Source of the DNA: Planctomycetota bacterium | GTDB taxonomy: Bacteria > Planctomycetota > Phycisphaerae > UBA1845 > Fen-1342 | Direction: 5' to 3' | Assembly (NCBI GenBank): GCA_030616465.1 | Contig: JAUWXH010000200.1 | Coordinates: 1-5,013 of the forward strand | DNA length: 5,013 nt | Shown: in pieces, positions 1-5,013 of the stretch | Position numbering within the stretch: the first letter of the stretch is position 1 | Layout: the number at the start of each line of letters is the position of its first letter | Made by a program: the position numbers and the translations under genes | The notes under the pieces: model-generated | Database searches by the model: none | Seen by the model: only the letters and a program-made list of their open reading frames with translations | Told to the model about the DNA's origin: nothing

Positions 1-160
1 CCATGGGGGGCGAGTTGGCGAGTGCGGCGAGGTAGTGCAACCCCTCAAGAATGCTCGTCTTCCCGGATGCGTTTGGCCCTACGATGAGCGTGACTGGCGA
101 CAGCTTGATGGTGACATGGCGCAAGGCCTTGAAGTTGCGCAGGTGGAGGGTCTGAATCAT
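1..160 (-). CDS. AAA/RecF-SMC-like P-loop ATPase, N-terminal fragment (cut by window edge)
   Basis: Reading the minus strand from the ATG at 160-158 gives 53 codons with no stop before the window edge, so only the N-terminus is visible. It begins MIQTLHLRNFKALRH and reaches a Walker A loop GPNASGKTS at residues 28-36, followed by ILEGLHYL. The pattern of a short beta strand, 'NFK', then 'LIVGPNASGKTSILE' is the usual start of RecF/SMC/OLD-like AAA ATPases (AAA_15, AAA_21 or AAA_23 type), which bind ATP through this loop and often act on DNA or serve as the ATPase part of defence or toxin-antitoxin systems. The start is supported by a GGTGAGG Shine-Dalgarno stretch 8 nt upstream. The gene lies 43 nt after trxB on the same strand and may be co-transcribed with it. 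Walker B, the signature motif and any C-terminal nuclease (such as TOPRIM) lie outside the window, so the specific function cannot be named. Confidence 0.85.
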   Translation of the reverse strand, partial: MIQTLHLRNFKALRHVTIKLSPVTLIVGPNASGKTSILEGLHYLAALANSPPM

Positions 161-168
161 GGGTTCAA

Positions 169-175
169 CCTCACC
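169..175 (-). promoter_or_regulatory. Ribosome binding site for the truncated ATPase
   Basis: The minus strand reads GGTGAGG here, with 8 nt to the ATG at 160. It supports translation starting at MIQTLHL in a frame that is open further upstream but has no better start codon. Confidence 0.55.
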
Positions 176-203
176 GGCCGGCAGACTACCTCCAGAGCGG
201 CCA

Positions 204-1172
204 CTACTCAATCCCTTTCTCCGCCAGCCAGCGTTCGGCGTCCAGGGCGGCCATGCAGCCGGTGCCGGCGGCAGTCACGGCCTGGCGATAGGTGTGGTCG
301 GCGACGTCGCCGGCGGCGAATACGCCCTCCACGCTCGTGTATGTCCGCCCCGGCCGCGCGAGCTTGATGTAGCCCTTCTCGTCCGTGTCGAGGTGATCCT
401 TGAACAGCTCCGTGTTCGGCGTGTGGCCGATCGCCAGGAACAGTCCCTTGCAGGCGAAGTCGCGCTGCTCGCCGGTCTTGACGTTCTTCAGCCGCACGCC
501 GGTGATCGACGCGTCGCCGAGCACGTCAGTGACGACCGTATTCCAGATCGGCTCCATCTTGCCCTCGTCCACGAGCTTGAAGAAGCGCTCTTGCATGGCC
601 TTGCTGGCGCGGAGCTGGTCGCGGCGGTGGACGATATGGACCTTGCCGGCGAACTTGGTTAGGTAGCTGCCCTCCTCGATGGCCGAGTCGCCGCCGCCGA
701 TCACTACCAGCTCCTGGTTGCGATACACAGGCATGGCCCCGTCGCAGACAGCACAGGCCGAGACCCCGCCGCCGCTCTTGGCCAGCCGCTGCTCGTTCTC
801 GAGGTTGAGCCAGTTGGCCCGCGCGCCGGTGGCGATGATGACGGTGTGAGTCTCGACCGTGTGCTCGTCGCTCTTGATCACGAACGGCCGCCGGCTGAAA
901 TCGACCTCGGTCACGTCTTCGCGGAGATAGCGTGTGCCGAAGCGTTCGGCCTGGTCGCGGAAGGCCTTCATCATCTTCGGGCCGCTGAGGCCTTCGGGGA
1001 AGCCGGGGTAGTTCTCGACTTCGGTCGTGAACATGAGCTGGCCGCCGGGGATCAGGCCGCCGGCGTTGAACCCCTCGAACACAAGCGGTTTGAGGGCGGC
1101 GCGGGCGGCGTAAATGGCGCCGGTCAGCCCCGCCGGCCCGGAACCGATGATGACCACTTTCTCCGTGCTCAT
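204..1172 (-). CDS. trxB: Thioredoxin reductase (NADPH), low-molecular-weight bacterial type
   Basis: This 322-residue cytoplasmic flavoenzyme passes electrons from NADPH through FAD and a redox disulfide to thioredoxin. All family landmarks are present: FAD-binding GSGPAG at residues 10-15; GGQL and ENYPGFPEG near 43-61; the CAVC active-site cysteines C140 and C143 followed by DG; NADPH-binding GGGDSA at 159-164 with HRR at 182-184, which binds the NADPH 2'-phosphate; and a C-terminal FAD motif with GDV at 288-290 and RQAVTAAG at 296-303. The length fits the usual 310-330 residues. A few extra residues precede GGQL (GFNAGGLIPGGQL) compared with the E. coli enzyme. The frame is open to an ATG at 1238, but the ATG at 1172 is chosen because GAGGAG lies 5 nt upstream and MSTEKVVIIG matches the family start. 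No thioredoxin gene is in the window. It sits 153 nt after pilT and 43 nt before the ATPase fragment. Confidence 0.97.
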   Translation of the reverse strand: MSTEKVVIIGSGPAGLTGAIYAARAALKPLVFEGFNAGGLIPGGQLMFTTEVENYPGFPEGLSGPKMMKAFRDQAERFGTRYLREDVTEVDFSRRPFVIKSDEHTVETHTVIIATGARANWLNLENEQRLAKSGGGVSACAVCDGAMPVYRNQELVVIGGGDSAIEEGSYLTKFAGKVHIVHRRDQLRASKAMQERFFKLVDEGKMEPIWNTVVTDVLGDASITGVRLKNVKTGEQRDFACKGLFLAIGHTPNTELFKDHLDTDEKGYIKLARPGRTYTSVEGVFAAGDVADHTYRQAVTAAGTGCMAALDAERWLAEKGIE

Positions 1173-1177
1173 GAATG

Positions 1178-1183
1178 CTCCTC
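1178..1183 (-). promoter_or_regulatory. Ribosome binding site deciding the trxB start
   Basis: GAGGAG on the minus strand lies 5 nt before the ATG at 1172. This favours the 322-residue TrxB over a 344-residue reading from 1238. The extra 22 residues of the longer form do not look like part of the Rossmann fold. Confidence 0.75.
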
Positions 1184-1325
1184 GGCAACAGCGTCGGCTA
1201 TTTGCGGAAGGGATAGTGATAGGCCGGGCGGCAACCATTTGGCCATCGACGGCGGTGCGGTTGCGGCTTGAATCGACCAGAACGCTCAGCGCGCACGAGG
1301 GACGTCACTACTTGCGGGCAAGCGC

Positions 1326-2477
1326 CTATCCCTTCTCTCTCTCCGCCTGCTCGGCTTCCTTGGCCAGCGCGTCGTGCCTGGCGAGCAATCCGCCGGGGCC
1401 GGCCTGTCCACGCGCCTTGTCGTCCATCTTGCCCTGAAAATCGCTGGGGAAACGGGCCCGCTCCAAGCACTCATCCCCCGCGCACAACTCTCGGTCGTAG
1501 AGTTGCCAGAGGTGGTCATCGAGCAGTTGCATCCCGTACTTCTTGCCGGTCTGGATGCTCGAGTCGATACGGTAGGTCTTGTTTTCGCGAATCAGGTTGG
1601 AGATCGCCGGCGTGACCAGCAGGAATTCATAGGCGGCGACGCGACCGCTGGTAACCCGGGGCAACAGGACCTGGGACAGCACGGCCATCAGGTTGACGCT
1701 GAGCTGCACGCGGATCTGCTCCTGCTGCGAGACGGGGAATGCGTCAATAATCCGGTTGATGGTGCCCTGAGCACCGGTGGTGTGCACGGTGGCGAAGACC
1801 AGGTGGCCGGTCTCGGCGGCGCGGATGGCCGATTCCATGGTCTCCAGGTCGCGCATCTCACCCACCAGCACGACGTCCGGGTCCATGCGCAGGCAGCGGC
1901 GCAGGGCCTCGGCGAAGCTGGGCACGTCCACGCCGACCTCACGCTGTGAAATGAGAGATTTGGCGTGGTTGTGGTAATACTCGATGGGGTCCTCGACCGT
2001 GATGATGTGCCGGTCGAACTGCCGGTTGATGTAGTCGATCATCGTGGCCAGCGTGGTGGTCTTGCCCGAGCCGGTCGGCCCGGTGACCAGGAACAGCCCC
2101 CGCGGGCGACGACAAAGCGCCTGGATCATCGGCGGCAGGCCGATTTCGTCGAACGTCAGGATGCGCGTGGGGATCAGCCGCAGAACCACCGAGAGGTTGC
2201 CGCGCTGCCGGAAGACCGACACGCGGAAACGGCCCTTGTCGCCGAAGGCGAACCCGAAGTCCGTCCCGCCCTCTTCCTGGAGCTCCTGCTGATTGCGCTC
2301 GGGGGTGATGGACTTCATCAGGGCCACGGTGTCGTCCGGGTCGAGCACCTTGGTCTCCAGACTGCGCAGCCGACCGTCGATCCGCAGCACGGGCGGGCGC
2401 CCGACGTGCAGGTGAATATCCGAACCGTTCACGCGAATGACGGTTTCCAGCAGTCGATCGATGTGAACCGTTGCCAC
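1326..2477 (-). CDS. pilT: Type IV pilus retraction ATPase PilT
   Basis: This 383-residue protein is a PilT-type secretion ATPase, a cytoplasmic hexameric motor at the base of the type IV pilus that powers pilus disassembly, hence twitching and DNA uptake. Visible landmarks: an N-terminal PAS-like region with GSDIHLHVGRPPVLRIDG (residues 18-35); Walker A GPTGSGKT at 133-140; Asp box VEDPIEY at 161-167; Walker B DVVLVGEMRD at 201-210; His box GHLVFATVHT at 224-233; and AISNLIREN at 291-299, equivalent to the PilT AIRNLIRE motif needed for retraction. The start codon is GTG (2477-2475) with GAGGAG 5 nt upstream. Classical PilT proteins are about 344 residues, so this one carries roughly 40 extra C-terminal residues, charged and Ala/Gly-rich, ending EAEQAEREKG. 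It lies 55 nt downstream of pilB, which supports a pilus role. Its exact paralogue class (PilT versus PilU) is not certain; the conserved AIRNLIRE-like block favours PilT. Confidence 0.94.
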   Translation of the reverse strand: MATVHIDRLLETVIRVNGSDIHLHVGRPPVLRIDGRLRSLETKVLDPDDTVALMKSITPERNQQELQEEGGTDFGFAFGDKGRFRVSVFRQRGNLSVVLRLIPTRILTFDEIGLPPMIQALCRRPRGLFLVTGPTGSGKTTTLATMIDYINRQFDRHIITVEDPIEYYHNHAKSLISQREVGVDVPSFAEALRRCLRMDPDVVLVGEMRDLETMESAIRAAETGHLVFATVHTTGAQGTINRIIDAFPVSQQEQIRVQLSVNLMAVLSQVLLPRVTSGRVAAYEFLLVTPAISNLIRENKTYRIDSSIQTGKKYGMQLLDDHLWQLYDRELCAGDECLERARFPSDFQGKMDDKARGQAGPGGLLARHDALAKEAEQAEREKG

Positions 2478-2482
2478 CGTAT

Positions 2483-2488
2483 CTCCTC
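2483..2488 (-). promoter_or_regulatory. Ribosome binding site deciding the GTG start of pilT
   Basis: GAGGAG on the minus strand is 5 nt before the GTG at 2477. It lies in the 55-nt pilB-pilT gap and supports the rare start codon; the following residues ATVHIDRLLE fit the expected PilT N-terminus. Confidence 0.7.
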
Positions 2489-2532
2489 GCTTTCGGCAGG
2501 CCCTTGCGCCGGCGCCTCAGCCCGGCGGAATA

Positions 2533-4245
2533 TTACTCTTCGACCAACAGACCCTCCGCCTGCGTAATACGCACGAGTTCGTCCGGCGTCGTAATGCCGC
2601 TGAGGATCTTGATCTTGCCGTCCTCCAACAGGTTTCGCATGCCGGCGGCCTGGGCGGCGCGGCGGAGGTGGTTGGTCGGGGCGCGGTTGAAGGCCAGCTC
2701 GCGGAGCTCGGTGTTCATTTCCAGCAGCTCGAAGATGCCTTTGCGGCCGCGGTACCCGGTCCCGCCGCAGCGGCTGCAACCGGCGCCTTTGTAAACGTGC
2801 CGGCCTTCGAGGTCTTCGTCTTTGATATTCAGCATACGCAGGATGTATCGGTCCGGGGCCGGGTCGATCTCCTTGCACTCGTTGCAGATGATGCGGATCA
2901 GCCGCTGGGCCATGATCGCCTGGATCGAGGAGGCCACCAGGAACGGCTTGATACCCATGTCGATCAGACGGGTGATCGCGCTGGGTGCGTCGTTGGTGTG
3001 CAGCGTGCTGAAGACCAGGTGCCCGGTCAGGGCCGCCTGCACCGCCACCTCCCCAACCTCCCGGTCCCGGATCTCGCCCACCAGGATGATGTTCGGCGCC
3101 TGCCGCAGCATCGACCGCAGAATACGCGCGAAGCTCAGCCCGATTTCCTCCTTCACCTGACACTGATTCATCCCGGTGAAGCTGTACTCCACCGGGTCTT
3201 CGGCGGTGATGATCTTGCGGTCGGGCCGGTTGAGCTCTAGCAGGGCGGCATAGAGGGTGGTGGTCTTGCCCGAGCCCGTGGGCCCGCACACCAGGAAGAT
3301 GCCATTGGGCTGCTTGATGATCCGGAGGAAGTGCTCGTAGTCGTCCTGCTCAAACCCCAGCCCGGTGATCCCGATCTTGACCGAATCCGGGCGGAGAATA
3401 CGCAGCACGACGCTCTCGCCGTGATAGGCCGGCAGCGCGCTGACCCGGAAGTCGATCTCCTGGCCGGCGATGCGCATTTTGATCCGCCCGTCCTGGGGCA
3501 GGCGCTTCTCGGCGATGTCGATGCCGGACATGATCTTCAGACGCGCGACCACCGAGGGCTGCATGGCCTTGGGGATGTTGTCGCGGATCATGCACACCCC
3601 GTCGACGCGATAGCGCACGCGGACGCGATCAGACATCGGTTCCACGTGAACGTCCGAGGCCCGCATGCGCACCGCCTCGCTGATCAGCAGGTTGATCAGC
3701 TTGATCACCGGAGCGTCCTCGTCCTCGCCCGCCGCGGCCTTCTCCAACTCCTTGGCGACCAGGTCGGCATCGCGGTCGATCTCCTCGATCGCCTCGTCCA
3801 TGCTCGAACCCACCCCGCCCAGGAACGTGTCGATGAAGCGCTGGATCTTGCTGCGCGGCGCCAGGGCACAGTCGATCTCCAGGTTCAGCCGGAAACGCAG
3901 CATGTCCAGCAGCTCGAGGTCCAGCGGGTCCGGAATGATCACCTTCAGCCGGTTGTCCTCCTTGGACAGCGGCAGGACCTTGTGGCGGGTGATCAGCTCC
4001 TGCGGCACGAGCTCCAAAGCGGCCGGGACGACCACGTTCTTGTCCAAATCGACGTATTCCAGGTCGAACTGCGTGGCCAACGCCTTGGTCACGTCCTCCT
4101 CGCTGGCCATCTCCAGCTCGATCAGCGCCTCGCCGATTCGCTTGCCATGCTCGGAGGCGTAGGCAATCGCGTCGCGCAGCGACTCGGCCGTGAGGATCTC
4201 CCAGCCGACCAGGATCTCGCCGAGTTTTCTCCGACGTCGAGCCAT
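2533..4245 (-). CDS. pilB: Type IV pilus assembly / type II secretion ATPase, PilB/GspE family
   Basis: This 570-residue cytoplasmic motor of the PilB/GspE/MshE family powers pilin polymerisation. Residues 1-145 form an MshEN/T2SSE-N region with two 24-residue repeats (7-30 and 36-59) separated by five residues. A charged linker (about 150-178) leads to the N2 part with SDVHVEP (197-203) and RYRVDG (211-216). The motor core has Walker A GPTGSGKT at 321-328, Asp box AEDPVEY at 348-354, Walker B NIILVGEIRD at 385-394 and His box GHLVFSTLHT at 408-417. Two cysteine pairs, C454/C457 and C490/C493, form the tetracysteine zinc site typical of PilB/GspE and absent from PilT. Length is normal for the family. 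The ATG at 4245 has only a weak GCAGAG-like ribosome site, but LGEILV just after it fits the family N-terminus. Adjacency to pilT argues for a pilus motor, though GspE cannot be excluded because no pilC, pilin or secretin gene is in view. Confidence 0.95.
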   Translation of the reverse strand: MARRRRKLGEILVGWEILTAESLRDAIAYASEHGKRIGEALIELEMASEEDVTKALATQFDLEYVDLDKNVVVPAALELVPQELITRHKVLPLSKEDNRLKVIIPDPLDLELLDMLRFRLNLEIDCALAPRSKIQRFIDTFLGGVGSSMDEAIEEIDRDADLVAKELEKAAAGEDEDAPVIKLINLLISEAVRMRASDVHVEPMSDRVRVRYRVDGVCMIRDNIPKAMQPSVVARLKIMSGIDIAEKRLPQDGRIKMRIAGQEIDFRVSALPAYHGESVVLRILRPDSVKIGITGLGFEQDDYEHFLRIIKQPNGIFLVCGPTGSGKTTTLYAALLELNRPDRKIITAEDPVEYSFTGMNQCQVKEEIGLSFARILRSMLRQAPNIILVGEIRDREVGEVAVQAALTGHLVFSTLHTNDAPSAITRLIDMGIKPFLVASSIQAIMAQRLIRIICNECKEIDPAPDRYILRMLNIKDEDLEGRHVYKGAGCSRCGGTGYRGRKGIFELLEMNTELRELAFNRAPTNHLRRAAQAAGMRNLLEDGKIKILSGITTPDELVRITQAEGLLVEE

Positions 4246-4332
4246 AGCATCTCTGCCTGCGGACTGCCGATCCAGCGGCGCATCATATCGCGCGGGGCAC
4301 CCGGGAAGCGCCGCCCAACTGGCACCACCCCT

Positions 4333-4360
4333 ATCTTATTTTCGCCGGTATCTGCCGCAA
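4333..4360 (-). promoter_or_regulatory. Candidate sigma70-type promoter for pilB-pilT
   Basis: On the minus strand TTGCGG (4360-4355) and TAAGAT (4338-4333) are separated by 16 nt, with an A-rich stretch (GAAAATAAGAT) unusual in this GC-rich DNA. Transcription would start near 4326 and leave a leader of about 80 nt before the pilB ATG. The hexamers are imperfect (TAAGAT matches TATAAT at four of six positions), so this is a tentative call. Confidence 0.35.
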
Positions 4361-4426
4361 AAGCAAGGCCGGCCGCGGGGCGGTGTTTCACCTGACCGGC
4401 GGAGGGGACGGACATCGCCGCAGGCC

Positions 4427-4455
4427 GCGGCCGGGCCCCGTCGGACCCGGCCCGC
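4427..4455. repeat. GC-rich imperfect inverted repeat
   Basis: GCGGCCGGG (4427-4435) and CCCGGCCCGC (4446-4455) can pair around a 10-nt loop, with one unpaired base. There is no T-run on either side, so it does not look like an intrinsic terminator. It lies between the two divergent promoter candidates, but in such GC-rich DNA it may be chance. Confidence 0.3.
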
Positions 4456-4490
4456 AGCCGCTCAGCACCCCATCGGCGCCGGGGCCGACT

Positions 4491-4520
4491 TTGACACCCC
4501 CACGCCTGAATCCGTAGAAT
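4491..4520 (+). promoter_or_regulatory. Near-consensus sigma70-type promoter for lpxD
   Basis: TTGACA (4491-4496) matches the -35 consensus exactly, and TAGAAT (4515-4520) matches the -10 consensus at five of six positions, with an 18-nt spacer. Transcription would begin near 4527, giving a leader of about 48 nt before the lpxD ATG. Such a match is unlikely by chance in a short GC-rich gap and its position and direction fit, so it is the best-supported promoter in the window. It is read from sequence only. Confidence 0.65.
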
Positions 4521-4574
4521 CCAGGTTTCGACGTCCACTGCTTCTCTCGACCGCCGCGGAAAACTGATAGGCCA

Positions 4575-5013
4575 ATGGAGCTGACGCTTTCACAACTGTG
4601 CCAAACCCTCGAACAGCAGGGCATGAAGCCGGTGCTACGCGGCAACGGCCAGCGGCTGATCCGCGGCGTGGCCACCCTCGAAGAAGCCCAAAAAGGCCAG
4701 ATCTCCTTCCTCTCCAACCCCAAGTACGAGCGCATGCTGGCCACGACGGGTGCCTCGGCAGTGGTGCTCAAGCCGGATGTGGACGCTCCCGACCAGCTCG
4801 ACCTTATCCAGGTCGCGGACCCCTACGCCGCCATCACTGCGCTGATCGTGCGCCTGTACGGGTACCGGCGGCATCGGCGCGTGCCGCCCGAGCCCTCGCG
4901 GACCAACATCGCTCCCAACGCCCGGCTGGGCGAAAACCCGACGATCCACGCCGGCGTGACCATCGAAGAAGACGTCGTCGTCGGGGACAACGCGGTCATC
5001 TATCCCGGCTGCT
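4575..5013 (+). CDS. lpxD: UDP-3-O-(3-hydroxyacyl)glucosamine N-acyltransferase LpxD, N-terminal part
   Basis: From the ATG at 4575 the frame stays open to the window edge, giving 146 codons with no stop. LpxD carries out the third step of lipid A synthesis, transferring a 3-hydroxyacyl chain from acyl carrier protein to the free amino group of UDP-3-O-acyl-glucosamine in the cytoplasm. Residues about 28-65, with IRGVATLEEAQKGQISFLSN and then KYERMLATTGASAVVL, are the typical LpxD uridine-binding N-terminal domain. From about residue 112 (IAPNARLGENPTIHAGVTI) begin the hexapeptide repeats of the left-handed beta helix. The catalytic histidine and C-terminal helices lie beyond the window. The ribosome site is weak (GATAGG 3 nt before the ATG), but MELTLSQLCQTL fits the family start. 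It is the first gene after the divergent control region; what follows is not visible. Confidence 0.93.
   Translation, partial: MELTLSQLCQTLEQQGMKPVLRGNGQRLIRGVATLEEAQKGQISFLSNPKYERMLATTGASAVVLKPDVDAPDQLDLIQVADPYAAITALIVRLYGYRRHRRVPPEPSRTNIAPNARLGENPTIHAGVTIEEDVVVGDNAVIYPGC

Larger units (their letters stand above)
4246..4574. other. Divergent intergenic control region between pilB and lpxD
   Basis: These 329 bp separate the divergent starts of pilB (minus) and lpxD (plus). They contain a strong promoter match toward lpxD, a weaker one toward pilB and a very GC-rich middle with an imperfect inverted repeat. The open frames that cross it on either strand have Arg/Pro/Gly-rich translations with no recognisable motif and look like by-products of high GC. 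No tRNA, riboswitch or insertion-element ends were recognised. Confidence 0.7.

Noticed and set aside
1311..1322. Small palindrome CTTGCGGGCAAG just past the pilT stop, considered as a terminator
   Set aside because: The arms are only five bases with a two-base loop and no T-run follows, so it is too weak to call.
1198..1470. Minus-strand 90-codon open frame bridging the pilT end and the pilT-trxB gap
   Set aside because: It overlaps the pilT 3' end in another frame and has no ribosome site or recognisable motif. The 153-nt gap shows no convincing gene or promoter.
2429..3289. Minus-strand 286-codon open frame inside pilB
   Set aside because: It is a shifted reading of the pilB coding sequence with a low-complexity Arg/Pro/Gly translation. 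The pilB frame has all catalytic motifs.
4282..4287. TATGAT on the minus strand as a second -10 element closer to pilB
   Set aside because: It matches the -10 consensus well, but nothing resembling a -35 hexamer lies 15-19 nt upstream.
3331..4395. Plus-strand 354-codon open frame opposite pilB
   Set aside because: It is antisense to a confidently identified gene and rich in His, Asp, Leu and Gln as expected from reversed GC-biased codons. No family is recognisable.
4122..4538. Minus-strand 138-codon open frame spanning the pilB start and the intergenic region
   Set aside because: It overlaps the pilB N-terminus in another frame. Its Arg/Gly/Pro-rich translation has no recognisable domain, and the frame crosses the pilB promoter candidate.
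4190..4567. Plus-strand 125-codon open frame ending just before lpxD
   Set aside because: It is antisense to the pilB start, Arg/Pro-rich, has no clear ribosome site and runs through the strong lpxD promoter. It is best explained by high GC content.

Overview
The window is GC-rich, tightly packed bacterial DNA with five recognisable protein genes. It suggests a diderm, LPS-making bacterium, since lpxD (lipid A synthesis) and type IV pilus motor ATPases are both present. The wording of the TrxB and PilB proteins reminds me of Planctomycetota or a neighbouring PVC-type lineage. That is an impression from memory, not a computed placement.

Layout. Four genes run leftward on the minus strand, in transcription order: pilB/gspE-type assembly ATPase (4245-2533), pilT-type retraction ATPase (2477-1326), trxB thioredoxin reductase (1172-204), and the first 53 codons of an AAA/RecF-SMC-like P-loop ATPase (160-1, cut by the window edge). 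Gaps are 55, 153 and 43 nt, and no convincing terminator is visible between them, so they may be one transcription unit; the 153-nt gap before trxB is the weakest link. On the plus strand lpxD starts at 4575 and runs off the right edge (146 codons visible). The 329-bp region 4246-4574 separates the divergent pilB and lpxD. It holds a near-consensus sigma70-type promoter for lpxD, a weaker candidate for pilB and a GC-rich imperfect inverted repeat.

How the genes fit together. PilB and PilT are the paired motors that extend and retract type IV pili. PilB carries an N-terminal MshEN/T2SSE-N region with two tandem 24-residue motifs, the arrangement known to bind cyclic di-GMP in MshE, although several key positions differ here. 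TrxB is a housekeeping NADPH-dependent reductase. LpxD adds the N-linked acyl chain in lipid A synthesis. The truncated ATPase cannot be assigned to a family.

I see no previously undescribed system. There are no CRISPR arrays, insertion sequences, tRNA or rRNA genes. The points most worth checking are the altered c-di-GMP motif residues in PilB, the C-terminal tail and altered AIRNLIRE motif of PilT, and the identity of the truncated ATPase.
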